The notes under the pieces: generated by a model
The model's input: only the letters and a program-made list of their open reading frames with translations
Database searches by the model: none
What the model was told of the DNA's origin: nothing
Translations under genes and position numbers: made by a program
From: CANKHA01 sp963731585
Lineage (GTDB): Bacteria > Pseudomonadota > Alphaproteobacteria > Rhizobiales > Xanthobacteraceae
Assembly: GCA_963731585.1 (NCBI GenBank)
Contig: CAVSWC010000003.1
Location: 992,001 to 1,056,000, forward strand
Length of the DNA: 64,000 nt
Direction: 5' to 3'
Part shown: positions 27,706 through 36,956 of the stretch, one piece after another
Position numbering within the stretch: the stretch's first letter is position 1
How the letters are laid out: each line of letters begins with the position of its first letter

Positions 27706-28475
27706 TCCGCAAACCCATTCCCGGCGTCGACAAGCAGCTGCTGATCAAGGACGCCGGCGAAGCTTCTCCCCGATCCGACGCGGCGGCTGTTCCTGCGCGG
27801 CGCCGGCGAGCCTCGGCGCGCTCACTTTCCTCACCGGCTGCGACATCCTCGACGGCGCCGGCGCCGAGCGCGTGCTGCGCAAGATTTCCACTTTCAACGA
27901 CGGCGCGCAGGCGCTGCTGTTCAATCCCAACAAGCTGGCGCCGACGTATCCCGACAGCATGATCACGCGGCCTTTTCCGTTCAACGCCTATTACCGCCTG
28001 GACGAAGCGCCCGAGGTCGACGGGGCTTCCTACAAATTGAGCGTCGGCGGCCTGGTCGAGAACAAGAAGTCCTGGACGCTGGAGGAGCTTTACGCGCTGC
28101 CGCAGGAAAAGCAGGTCACGCGCCATATCTGCGTCGAGGGATGGAGCGCGATCGGCAGCTGGACCGGCACGCCGCTTGAGCGAATTCCTCAAACGGGTCG
28201 GCGCCGACACGCGGGCGAAATACGTCTGGTTCCGCTGCGCCGAGGGCTATTCCACCACCATCGACATGCCGACCGCGCTGCATCCGCAGACGCAGATGAC
28301 GTTCAAGTTCGACAACGAGATCCTGCCCCGCGCCTACGGCTTTCCGATGAAGGTCCGCATGCCGACCAAGCTCGGCTTCAAGAATCCGAAATATGTGATG
28401 GAAATGGCCGTCACCAACGACGACCTCGGCGGCTATTGGGAAGACCAGGGCTACAACTGGTTCAGCGGGCTTTAA
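27696..28475 (+). CDS. Molybdopterin-dependent oxidoreductase, YedY/MsrP family (at least three frameshifts)
   Basis: A sulfite-oxidase-fold molybdoenzyme, in this family a periplasmic methionine sulfoxide reductase. It starts MTRIRKPIPGVDKQLLIKDA at 27696 after a GAGGAGAG ribosome site. A twin-arginine stretch TRRLFLRGA is found in a shifted frame at about 27785-27810. The main domain reads SMITRPFPFNAYYRLDEAPE and HICVEGWSAIGSW, with the Mo-ligand Cys in HICVEG. After a shift near 28180 it continues SEFLKRVGAD and ends DQGYNWFSGL. Pieces come from three frames, but no domain is missing. Confidence 0.85.
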
Positions 28476-28481
28476 GCAATG

Positions 28482-29159
28482 TCACTTCGAGATCGTGCTG
28501 GCCGCGATATTGATCATGATCGCCATCAACGCCACGTTGAACAGGAAAGAAACGATGCCGTGCGCTGTAACCGTGTGGCGAACCTTGCGCGCGGTGACCT
28601 GCACATCGGAGACCTGGAAGGTCATGCCGATGACAAAAGAGAAATAGATGAAATCCCAGTAGTCCGGTTTCTCGCTACCCGGAAACTTCAGGCCGCTGGC
28701 CGATGCGGATTCTCCGTAGAACTCGTGCGCGTAGTGCAACGCGAAAATCGAGTGGATGAAGAACCACGACAACAGCACAGTTGCGATCGCAAAGCCAAGT
28801 TGTGGCGGTGAGCTTTTGCCCTCCCCTTGTCCAAGCAGGATGATGATGGCGGCGAGGCATGCAAGCGCGGCAGTGACCGTGAGCATCAGGATCGCAACGC
28901 TGCCTTCGTCTTCTTTCGCGGCGTGCCCGCGGATATGACTCACCTCAGAGCGCGCCACGGTCCAGTAAACAACGCAAAGATAGAGCACGACGCCGGCGTT
29001 CCAGCCGACGAGCGTGCGCGTAACCGCCCGCCATTCTGCCGGCAGAGACAGGGCCACCGCCACGCCAAGCGCGACTGAAATGATGAGCCTGGGGCGCGCA
29101 TGCAGGACCCGCAAAACCTTCGGCAGGCGGCGCCAGGCTTCTTTCTGCTTGCTCGCCAC
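28482..29159 (-). CDS. DUF1345 family membrane protein
   Basis: An intact 225-residue protein. Five or so hydrophobic segments are visible. The family core is VLLSWFFIHSIFALHYAHEF followed by PDYWDFIYFSFVIGMTFQVS and VRHTVTAHGIVSFLFNVALM. The family is uncharacterised. It is convergent with the molybdoenzyme gene, six bases apart. Confidence 0.85.
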   Translation of the reverse strand: MASKQKEAWRRLPKVLRVLHARPRLIISVALGVAVALSLPAEWRAVTRTLVGWNAGVVLYLCVVYWTVARSEVSHIRGHAAKEDEGSVAILMLTVTAALACLAAIIILLGQGEGKSSPPQLGFAIATVLLSWFFIHSIFALHYAHEFYGESASASGLKFPGSEKPDYWDFIYFSFVIGMTFQVSDVQVTARKVRHTVTAHGIVSFLFNVALMAIMINIAASTISK

Positions 29160-29173
29160 CCTGCTTGCCTCGC

Positions 29174-30165
29174 TTAGGCTTGGCGTTCGGCGACGAAATG
29201 GGCCGCGGCCCGCAATATCGCGGCCTCTTCCCCGAACTGGTTCAGCGCCGCCTCCGCCGTGGCGACCAGCGTCGCCAGCCGCGCGCGCGCGCCGTCCACC
29301 CCGAGGATGCTGATGAAGGTCGCTTTGCCGGCGGCCGCATCTTTTCTGGTTTTCTTCCCCAGCTTTTTCGGATCGCCTTCGCGATCGAGCAGGTCATCGG
29401 CGATCTGGAACGCCTGGCCGAGCGCGTAGCCATAGAAATCCAACGCCTGGCGCGCGTCGGGCGATGCTTTGCCGAGGATCGCCCCCATGCCGCAGGCCGC
29501 GCGAATGAGCGCGCCGGTCTTCATCAACTCCAGCATGATCACGGCGTCTTCGTTAATCATGCCAGGCTTTATTTTGCCGAAGCGCCCTTCGGCGGCGAGG
29601 TCGAGCATTGCCCGCCCGCCATGCCGCCGACGCCGGCAGCGCGCGCCAGTTCCGCCACCAGGGCCACGCGCACGGCGGCATCGGCATGGGTCTGTTCGCG
29701 GGCCAGCAGATCGAAGGCAAAGGTGAGCAGCGCATCGCCCGCGAGAATCGCGGTGGCTTCGTCGAAGGCCTTATGCGCTGTCGGCCTCCCGCGCCGAAGC
29801 GCATCATTGTCCATCGCCGGCAGATCGTCGTGGATCAGCGAATAGGCGTGCACGCATTCCACCGCTGCCGCCGTCATCGCAGCGTGTTCAGGTTTTACGT
29901 CGAACAGCCGCGCCGTCTCGATCACAAAGAACGGCCGGATGCGTTTGCCTCCCGCAAGCACCGCATAGCGCATGGCTTTCAGCAGCCGCGGTGGCCGGGC
30001 GATTTCGCGGTCTTCCGCCTCGCCGCCCAAGAGCTGCGCCAACAGGTCTTCAATTTCATGCGCGACGCTGGCCAGAGCAAGCGCTTGAAGGCACGCTTGG
30101 GTTGCGTTTGGCTGGGGCAGAAGCGGGCATCGGCGGTATTTCCAAGAGGCAGCTTTTGGCATCAT
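29174..30165 (-). CDS. ispA: Polyprenyl (farnesyl/geranylgeranyl) diphosphate synthase (frameshifted)
   Basis: Condenses isopentenyl diphosphate with allylic diphosphates. The N-terminal half has AMRYAVLAGGKRIRPFFVIE and the first Asp-rich motif SLIHDDLPAMDNDALRRGRP. A shift near 29606 moves the frame within AGGQ-(A)MLDLAAEG. The second half has MKTGALIRAACGMGA and the second Asp-rich motif QIADDLLDREGD. The start is uncertain; 30165 is the first ATG of the open frame. As a probably essential gene, its single indel is likely an assembly error. Confidence 0.88.
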
Positions 30166-30213
30166 GGCGCCACAGGCTGCATGTGTTAGCGCAAAATCGG
30201 ATAGTTTTGAAAC

Positions 30214-30914
30214 ATGGGACTGGGGAAATCGCTCAGGAGCTCGCGCCCGCTACGCACGGCGATTGTCGTCGCAGCAGTGTTCATCCTGCTGCCCTATGCG
30301 CTTGTGCCGCTCTACCGCTTCATTAATCCCGTCTCCACGCTCATGGTTTGGCGCTGGCTGAGCGGCCAGCGGGTGGAGCGGACATTCGTGCCGCTGGCGC
30401 AGATCGGGCCGGCCTTGCCGCTCACCGTCATCCTGGCCGAGGATGGGCGCTATTGCAGTCACCCCGGCGTCGATTTTCAGGAACTGCGCGGCATCGTCGA
30501 GGATGCGGAGGATTTCGACGCAACTGCGCGGCGGCTCGACCATCACGCAACAAGCGGTCAAGAACCTGTTCCTGTGGCAAGGCCGCAGCGTTGCGCGAAA
30601 AATCCTGGAAATGCCGCTGGCAATGTGGGCGGATCTGACGCTGCCCAAGCGCCGGGTCATGGAAATCTATCTCAATATCGCCGAATGGGGCCCCGACGGG
30701 CAGTTCGGAGCCGAGGCAGGCTCCCGCTTTGCCTTTGGCAAGTCGGCGCGACAGCTTGGTCCGGGCGAGGCCGCCCTGCTGGCGGCGATCCTGCCCAATC
30801 CGAAGGTCCGCAGCGCCCGCCAGCCGCGCCGCGACGTGCAGCGCCTGGCTGGCATTTACCGGGGGCGCGCCGCGCGCGTCGGCCGGGGCCGCCGACTGCC
30901 TCCGGCCCCGGTGA
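30214..30914 (+). CDS. mtgA: Monofunctional peptidoglycan glycosyltransferase (two frameshifts)
   Basis: Polymerises lipid II into glycan strands at the inner membrane. It starts MGLGKSLRSSRPLRTAIVVA with one membrane helix. The GT51 motifs are VILAEDGRYCSHPGVDF, then after a shift near 30520 RGGSTITQQAVKNLFLWQGR, KRRVMEIYLNIAEWG and GPGEAALLAAILPNP. A second shift near 30880 gives the family-like end ADCLRPR at 30914. It is followed by rpmF, the usual order in this group. Confidence 0.87.
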
Positions 30915-31033
30915 ACCCCTGCGCGCGTGCCTACCCTAGTTTTCGCGCCTGCCTTCCTCTATAAGCCCCCCATCTGACCACCAGAAGAAGCTTTCCGCGC
31001 TCCGCGCCGGCGTCCGATTGAGGAGATTGAGCA

Positions 31034-31222
31034 GTGGCCGTTCCAAAAAGAAAAACCTCGCCCTCCCGCCGCGGGATGCGCCGTTCCGCCGATGCGCTGA
31101 AGAAGCCGGCTTACGTCGAGGACAAGGATTCCGGCGAGCTGCGCCGGCCGCACCACATCGACCTGAAGACCGGCAAATACAAAGGCCGCCAGATCCTGAA
31201 GCCGATGAAGGCCGAGGCCTGA
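31034..31222 (+). CDS. rpmF: 50S ribosomal protein L32
   Basis: 62 residues starting at GTG 31034 with GAGGAGATTGAGCA upstream. The L32 signature MAVPKRKTSPSRRGMRRSAD is at the N-terminus and the C-terminal GKYKGRQILKP is alphaproteobacterial. The usual zinc cysteines are absent, as in related species. Confidence 0.97.
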   Translation: MAVPKRKTSPSRRGMRRSADALKKPAYVEDKDSGELRRPHHIDLKTGKYKGRQILKPMKAEA

Positions 31223-31273
31223 TCCGGCTTTTCGCACATCGGGCCACGCGTCAGCGCGAGGAAATAAGAGTCC

Positions 31274-31689
31274 ATGTTTCTCGTTGGCTTCCCCCTGCTG
31301 CTGATCCCCTTCGTGCTCTACAACATCTTCGCCTTCATCTTCGGCGTGACCGACTGGACGCAGCCCTCGCCTCCGTGCATATCATCTCCGGCGGTGTCTG
31401 GGGCGTCTCGCCGAGCGACCTGCTGATCGCATTTTCGATCCTGCTGCTGTTTGTGGAAATCCTCAAATCGACGCGGATTGGGAGTCGCGGCATCGTCGAT
31501 CACATGCTGTCGATGCTGCTGTTCATCGCCATGATCGTTGAGTTTCTGCTGGTGGAGCGGGCGGCCACATCCACCTTTTTTCTGCTGATGGTCACGGCCT
31601 TCGTCGATGTACTCGGCGGCTTCAGCGTCAGCGTCCGCACGGCGCAGCGCGACATCGGCATTGAGAGCGCCGACCGCATCATCTCCTGA
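31274..31689 (+). CDS. Conserved four-helix membrane protein (frameshifted)
   Basis: Starts MFLVGFPLLLIPFVLYNIFA at ATG 31274. Near 31362 the frame shifts from DWTQP to LASVHIISGGVWGVSPSDLL. It continues with helices LLIAFSILLLFVEILKSTRI, HMLSMLLFIAMIVEFLLVE and FFLLMVTAFVDVLGGFSVSV, then ends DIGIESADRIIS. No family function was recognised. Confidence 0.7.
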
Positions 31690-31717
31690 CGGCGCGTCAG
31701 CTTTCCCGATTTAGGAC

Positions 31718-32296
31718 CTATTCTTTGCCCTTGTCGCCGAGGCGGTCGAGCCGCCTTTGCATCTCGTCAAGCTGACGCTTGAGATCATCGATGTCGCTGC
31801 CGCCACGCAACGGCGGTTTCTCGCCAGCCTCGGCATTTTCTGTGCGGGCGAAAGGCGCGAACATCGTGAAGGCGCGCTCGAACATCTCCATGTTCCGGCG
31901 CACCTGGTCTTCCAGCGTTCCGAAGCCGCTGGCGCCGAAGGCCTGCGCCACCTGCTCGCGCATCTTCTCCTGCTCGCGGGTGAGCGAGCTCATGGAGATT
32001 TCCAGAAAGCGCGGCACCAGCGTCTGCATGCTGTCGCCGTAGAAGCGGATCAGCTGCCGCAGGAAGGCGATCGGCAGGAGACTCTGGCCTTCTTTGTTCT
32101 CTTGCTCGAAGATGATCTGCGCCAGCACGGACCGGGTAATGTCCTCGCCGGTTTTGGCGTCGTAGACTACGAAATCCTCGCCTTTTTTGACCATGACGGC
32201 GAGGTCTTCGAGCGTGACATAGGTGCTGGTGCCGGTGTTATAGAGCCGGCGGTTGGCGTATTTCTTGATGGTGATAGGTGCTTCGGACTTTGCCAT
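31718..32296 (-). CDS. phaR: Polyhydroxyalkanoate synthesis repressor PhaR
   Basis: A DNA- and PHB-binding repressor that controls phasin and PHA genes. The PHB/PHA accumulation regulator domain is clear at the N-terminus (ITIKKYANRRLYNTGTSTYV, LEDLAVMVKKGEDF). A second domain (LLPIAFLRQLIRFYGDSMQT) and a C-terminal coiled coil (IDDLKRQLDEMQRRLDRLG) follow. It is divergent from phaA-phaB, as is typical. Confidence 0.95.
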   Translation of the reverse strand: MAKSEAPITIKKYANRRLYNTGTSTYVTLEDLAVMVKKGEDFVVYDAKTGEDITRSVLAQIIFEQENKEGQSLLPIAFLRQLIRFYGDSMQTLVPRFLEISMSSLTREQEKMREQVAQAFGASGFGTLEDQVRRNMEMFERAFTMFAPFARTENAEAGEKPPLRGGSDIDDLKRQLDEMQRRLDRLGDKGKE

Positions 32297-32314
32297 ACGT
32301 CGGTTCCGGCCTTA

Positions 32315-32383
32315 CTAGTGCCGCCGATTTGAAGTTCCTGCAGCAAGCTCACGAAGGAACTTCAAATCGAAAAGCGGCACTAG
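32315..32383. repeat. Long hairpin 1 of a tandem pair (CTAGTGCC...GGCACTAG)
   Basis: CTAGTGCCGCCGATTTGAAG and TTCCT pair with AGGAACTTCAAATCG and CGGCACTAG, a stem of more than 20 bp with a small internal bulge. The ends are CTAG. Confidence 0.85.
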
Positions 32384-32396
32384 AATCATAGAGTTG

Positions 32397-32471
32397 CTAG
32401 TGCCCCTTGCTTCCGAAGTTCGTGTCAGAAGATGCCGCGATGTATCACGAACTTCGGAAGCGGGGCACTAG
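32397..32471. repeat. Long hairpin 2 of a tandem pair (CTAGTGCC...GGCACTAG)
   Basis: CTAGTGCCCCTTGCTTCCGA and AGTTCGTG pair with CACGAACTTCGGAAGC and GGGGCACTAG. The terminal 8 bases are the same as in hairpin 1, but the inner arms differ. Both lie between the divergent phaR and phaA genes. Confidence 0.85.
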
Positions 32472-32609
32472 GGAAGGCAGGATAGCCCCTTTCTTCCGGA
32501 CCGGGCCACCGTTTTTGTCACGCCAGGGCAGGATCAGTCGGTTAAGGTGTACAGGACCTCGAAGGGCACTGCTTGTACCAATCGCCCGTTCCGATAACAG
32601 GAGTATCAG

Positions 32610-33786
32610 ATGAAAGACGACATCGTCATCGTCAGCGCCGCCCGCACGGCGGTAGGTTCATTCAATGGAGCCCTTTCCAGCTTGCCGGCGCACGAACTCG
32701 GCAAGGTCGCCATCATGGCGGCGCTGGAGCGCGCGGGCGTCGCGGCAGACCAGGTCTCTGAGGTCATCATGGGCCAGATCCTGACCGCCGGCCAAGGGCA
32801 GAATCCCGCGCGGCAGGCCTCGGTGGCGGCCGGCATCCCGGTGCAAAGTCCGGCCTGGGGGGTCAATCAACTTTGCGGCTCCGGCCTGCGCGCGGTGGCG
32901 CTCGGCTATCAGGCCATCCTGAACGGAGATTCCGAGATCGTGGTCGCCGGCGGCCAGGAGTCGATGAGCATGGCCCCGCACTGCGCCTATCTGCGCAACG
33001 GGGTGAAGATGGGCAACTTCGACATGGTCGACACCATGATCAAGGACGGACTGTGGGACGCCTTCAACGGCTACCACATGGGAACGACCGCCGAGAACGT
33101 CGCCAAGCAGTGGCAGATCACGCGCCAGCAGCAGGATGAATTCGCGGTCAAGTCGCAGAACAAGGCCGAGGCGGCGCAGAAGGCCGGCCGCTTCAAGGAC
33201 GAGATCGTCCCGGTCACGGTGAAGACGCGCAAGGGGGACGTTGTGGTCGATAGCGATGAATATCCGCGCCACGGCGCCACGCTTGACGGCATGGCGAAGC
33301 TGCGGCCGGCCTTCGACAAGGAGGGCACCGTGACCGCCGGCAACGCCTCGGGCATCAACGATGGCGCCGCCGCGGTGGTGCTGATGAAGGCGAGCCAGGC
33401 GGAGAAGGAAGGCCGCAAGCCGCTCGCCCGCATCGTTTCCTGGGCGCATGCCGGCGTCGATCCTTCCATCATGGGCACCGGCCCGATCCCGGCCTCGCGC
33501 GCCGCGCTGAAAAAGGCCGGCTGGAAGATTGAGGACCTGGATTTGATCGAAGCCAATGAGGCCTTTGCCGCGCAGGCTTGCGCGGTGAACAAGGACCTCG
33601 CCTGGGATACCGAGCAAGGTCAACGTCAACGGCGGGGCCATCGCTCTCGGCCATCCGGTCGGCGCCTCGGGCGCGCGCGTGCTGACCACGCTGCTGCACG
33701 AGATGGGCAGGCGCAACGCCAAGAAAGGCCTCGCCACGCTCTGCATCGGCGGCGGCATGGGTATCGCGATGTGCCTGGAAAGGTAA
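32610..33786 (+). CDS. phaA: Acetyl-CoA C-acetyltransferase (beta-ketothiolase)
   Basis: Condenses two acetyl-CoA to acetoacetyl-CoA, the first step of PHB synthesis. It starts MKDDIVIVSAARTAVGSFNG. The nucleophilic Cys is in VNQLCGSGLRAVALG. A one-base excess near 33613 shifts the frame in DLAWDT; the next frame reads SKVNVNGGAIALGHPVGASG, with the catalytic His, and LCIGGGMGIAMCLER, with the second Cys, ending at TAA 33784-33786. It pairs with phaB downstream. Confidence 0.95.
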
Positions 33787-33787
33787 T

Positions 33788-34000
33788 GCATCTTCCCCTC
33801 TCCCCGCGGGCACTGAACTCGGGCTTGTCCGAGTTCAGCACTGGTAAAGCGGCCGAAGTCAGATAAATCTGACTTCGGTTGGAGGGTGGCGAGCGAAGCG
33901 AGCCGGGTAAGGGGGACTCTCGCCATACTCAATCATTAGGAAATGCCCCTCACCCCAACCCTCTCCCCGTAAGAACGGGGAGAGGGAGAACGAGCAGGGA
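33788..34000. repeat. Composite of palindromic repeats between phaA and phaB
   Basis: Contains CTGAACTCGG-GCTTGT-CCGAGTTCAG, CCGAAGTCAGATAAATCTGA followed by CTTCGG, and CCTCTCCCCGTAAGAACGGG followed by GAGAGG. The last belongs to the family at 44869-45010. Confidence 0.75.
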
Positions 34001-34012
34001 GGAATGTAGGTC

Positions 34013-34738
34013 ATGGCACGCGTTGCGGTGGTTACCGGTGGCACGCGCGGGATCGGGGCGGCGATCGCGAAGGCGCTGAAAGCGGCGGGGTACAAGGTGG
34101 CCGCAAATTATGCCGGCAACGACGAGGCCGCCAACAAGTTCAAGGCGGATACCGGCATCGGGGTTTATAAATGGGACGTGTCGTCCCATGATGCCTGTGC
34201 CGCCGGATTGAAAAAAGTGGAGGCCGAGCTCGGCCCGGTGGATGTGCTGGTCAACAATGCCGGCATCACGCGCGACGGCATGTTCCACAAAATGAATGTC
34301 GAGCAGTGGCGCGCCGTGATCGATATCAACCTCAATTCGCTCTTCAACATGTGCCGCCCGGTGATCGAGGGCATGCGCGAGCGCAAATTTGGCCGCATCA
34401 TCAACATCTCCTCGATCAATGGCCAAAAGGGGCAGATGGGGCAGGTGAATTATTCCGCCGCCAAGGCGGGCGAGATCGGCTTTACCAAGGCGCTGGCGCA
34501 GGAGAATGCGCGCGTCGACGTCACCGTGAACGCGATCTGCCCCGGTTATATCGGCACCGAGATGGTGCAGGCCATGCCGCAGGAAGTGTTGGAGAAGCGC
34601 ATCATCCCGCAAATCCCGACGGGGCGGCTCGGTACGCCGGAAGAAATCGCGCGCTGCGTCGTCTTTCTCGCCGCCGACGAGTCCGGCTTCATCACCGGCT
34701 CGACGCTGACCGCCAATGGCGGGCAGTACATGGTGTGA
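34013..34738 (+). CDS. phaB: Acetoacetyl-CoA reductase
   Basis: Reduces acetoacetyl-CoA to (R)-3-hydroxybutyryl-CoA with NADPH for PHB synthesis. The 241-residue SDR has the cofactor motif VVTGGTRGIGAAIAKAL, NNAG in VLVNNAGITRDGMF, and catalytic Ser, Tyr and Lys in INISSINGQKG and VNYSAAKAGEIG. The frame is intact. No PHA synthase gene lies in the window. Confidence 0.96.
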   Translation: MARVAVVTGGTRGIGAAIAKALKAAGYKVAANYAGNDEAANKFKADTGIGVYKWDVSSHDACAAGLKKVEAELGPVDVLVNNAGITRDGMFHKMNVEQWRAVIDINLNSLFNMCRPVIEGMRERKFGRIINISSINGQKGQMGQVNYSAAKAGEIGFTKALAQENARVDVTVNAICPGYIGTEMVQAMPQEVLEKRIIPQIPTGRLGTPEEIARCVVFLAADESGFITGSTLTANGGQYMV

Positions 34739-34814
34739 GTGGTTTTTCCCCTAAGTCCCGCTTCCGCGGGGCGGAGTGGGAGGATGCCACGCGTCTCCGG
34801 CGCGCCCAGACCGA

Positions 34815-35936
34815 TTAGCCGAACGTGAACGCAAAGGCCTCCACGCCGGGATCAAGAAACTCGATCTCGAACTGACGATCGGTGATGGGCTTTGGTTGCC
34901 GGATCAGCTGGTAGAGCCGCTGGCGGCTTACTGTGCCGTAACCTTGCTCATCAACATCGCCGCCATGCGCTGCGCCCGGCGGCTGTCCATCGATCAGGAC
35001 GCGGAATCTCACCGCCGTTCCCGGCGCGGCCGGACCCATGACGAGATGAAGATCGCGCGCATGAAAGCGATAGGCGATGCGTCCATTGGCATTGTTCAGC
35101 GCGGCAGCTTCCTTCTTCACCGTCCAGTCGCCAGAGAGCGCCCATTCATTCAAGCGCAACCGCCCGGGCAGTTCATACACGCGCGGCCTGTCCATGGTCG
35201 CCCCGCCAGGTGACATGAAGTTCTGCGTGCGCCCGTAGCCGACATAGTTCTCCGCAGACCTCAGGCTGATCCAATCGGCGGCCACTTCAAGACCTTGGGC
35301 GGCGACCATCACCGGCATGCGGTCGACCTCACTGCGTCCCGCCTCGGCCAGCAGGGCCTAAATCATCATTTCAGACTGCTCGTACGCGCCCTCGCCAAAA
35401 TGATGGTGGCGGACGCGCCCGCGCGCATCGATGAAATAGAGCGCCGGCCAGTGTTGGTTCCGGAAGGCGCGCCATATCACGTGCTCATTGTCGACCGCGA
35501 CTGGATAGCCGACCTTCATGTCGTGAACGGCCCAGCGCACATTGTTCAGATCCTTTTCAAAACTGAACTCCGGCGCGTGAACGCCGATCACCACCAGCCC
35601 TTGGTCGCGATATTTCTCGGCCCAGGCGCGAACATAGGAAAGCGTGCGCAGCCAGTTGATGCAGGTGTAGGTCCAGAAATCGATGAGGACGACTTTGCCG
35701 CGCAGGTCATGCGCCTTCAGCGGCGGCGAATTAATCCACGCGTCCGCGCGTTCCAGAGACGTCAGCTCGGACTGACCGGTGAATGGGAGCGAGGGAAGCG
35801 CATGCCAGAACGGCACCTGAACCCCGGGGGACATTTCGGATTGCGGCGCATTCATATTCTGCGTATGGCCCGCGATCGGAGCGCCTACGGCGATGACGAG
35901 TACGGCGGTTACCATGAGCTTGTTCATTCTCATGGC
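34815..35936 (-). pseudogene. Thioredoxin-fold protein with C-terminal DipZ-like domain, split by an in-frame TAG
   Basis: The N-terminal part starts MRMNKLMVTAVLVIAVGAPI with a signal peptide and has a TlpA-like domain (GKVVLIDFWTYTCINWLRTL) in which the usual CxxC is TCINW, a single Cys. It runs to YEQSEMMI, then TAG at 35358-35360. The same frame continues ALLAEAGRSEVDR and a domain rich in beta strands (GRIAYRFHARDLHLVMGPAA, GVEAFAFTFG) to 34815. One C-to-T change (CAG to TAG) would explain the stop. No frameshift is involved, so this differs from the indels elsewhere. The two parts together match the expected length of the family. Confidence 0.8.
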
Positions 35937-36034
35937 TAACTCCTTCTGGATTTCAATCGATGGGCCTCGCAAGGAGGCAAATGCCCGCCTTGCGCGCACC
36001 GCCGATGTCTTCCGCGGCAGGAAGGCTCATCGGG

Positions 36035-36814
36035 CTAAAACTTATTCTTCCGCGCCCTCACTTCGGCGAATACTTCCGCCGGCGGTTTCCCGCTCAGTCC
36101 CACAGCGGCGGCGACTTCGGGCACATCGGCGCGCAGGAAGACGTTGGCCTCGCGTTCCTCGGCCATGGTCGAAGGAATGGCCGGCTTCTTCTCCGCCACC
36201 AGCTTGTCCACCTGCGCGGCGCGCGCGCGCAGCGCTTTGTTGTCGGGCTCGATCGTGAGTGCGAAGCGGATATTCGCCTTCGTATATTCGTGCCCGCAGA
36301 AAATCCGCGTGTCGCCCGGCAGGTCGCGCAGCTTGCTGAGCGAGCGCCACATCATCTCCGGATTGCCTTCGTTCACCCGGCCGCAGCCGATGGAGAACAG
36401 CGTGTCGCCGACGAAGGCGAGCTTGTCGGCATCAAACCAATAGGCGATATGCCCAAGCGTATGTCCCGGCGTTTCCAGCACCTGCGCCGTGAGGTTTCCC
36501 ACCTTGACCGTGTCGCCTTCGCCGACGGTTTCGTCCACCTGCGGGATTTTCGCGGCCTCGCCGCGCGGCGCAACCACCCGGCAACCATATTGTTGCTTGA
36601 GCGCGGCGATGCCGCCGGTGTGATCGCCGTGGTGGTGGGTGACAAGGATGTCGGTGAGTTTCCAGCCGTTGCCCTTCAGCGCCGCTTCCACCGGAGCCGC
36701 TTCGGGCGCGTCGATCGCGGCCGTCGCTCCGCTCGAGGGATCATGCACCAGGACGCCGTAGTTATCTTGCAGGCAAAGAAAGAGACGGACTTGTGCAGGG
36801 GCTTGGGCTGCCAT
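36035..36814 (-). CDS. gloB: Hydroxyacylglutathione hydrolase (glyoxalase II)
   Basis: Hydrolyses S-lactoylglutathione to lactate and glutathione. The metal motif THHHGDHTGG is followed by TPGHTLGHIAYWF, FVGDTLFSIGCGR and FCGHEYTKANIRFALTIEP, the glyoxalase II-specific block. Its length of 259 residues is normal, and the frame is intact. A methyltransferase gene lies divergently upstream. Confidence 0.95.
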   Translation of the reverse strand: MAAQAPAQVRLFLCLQDNYGVLVHDPSSGATAAIDAPEAAPVEAALKGNGWKLTDILVTHHHGDHTGGIAALKQQYGCRVVAPRGEAAKIPQVDETVGEGDTVKVGNLTAQVLETPGHTLGHIAYWFDADKLAFVGDTLFSIGCGRVNEGNPEMMWRSLSKLRDLPGDTRIFCGHEYTKANIRFALTIEPDNKALRARAAQVDKLVAEKKPAIPSTMAEEREANVFLRADVPEVAAAVGLSGKPPAEVFAEVRARKNKF

Positions 36815-36848
36815 GGCTTGGAATCCTTTAGAGGCACCTTCTATCTAT

Positions 36849-36925
36849 CGTCATTGCCGGGCTCGACCCGGCAATCCATTGTATTTGTGAAAAGATAGAT
36901 GCGCGGGTCAAGCCCGCGCATGACG
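36849..36925. repeat. Palindromic intergenic repeat related to family A
   Basis: CGTCATTGCCGGGCTCGACC ... GGGTCAAGCCCGCGCATGACG lies between the divergent gloB and methyltransferase genes. The outer bases CGTCAT/ATGACG match family A, but the inner arms differ. Confidence 0.7.
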
Positions 36926-36956
36926 ATGGATAGACCATCCATGATAGTATAGCGCC

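Noticed and set aside
30443..30964. A separate second transglycosylase gene starting at 30443
   Set aside because: It is the same mtgA continued after a frameshift near 30520; the GT51 motifs divide between the two frames without overlap.
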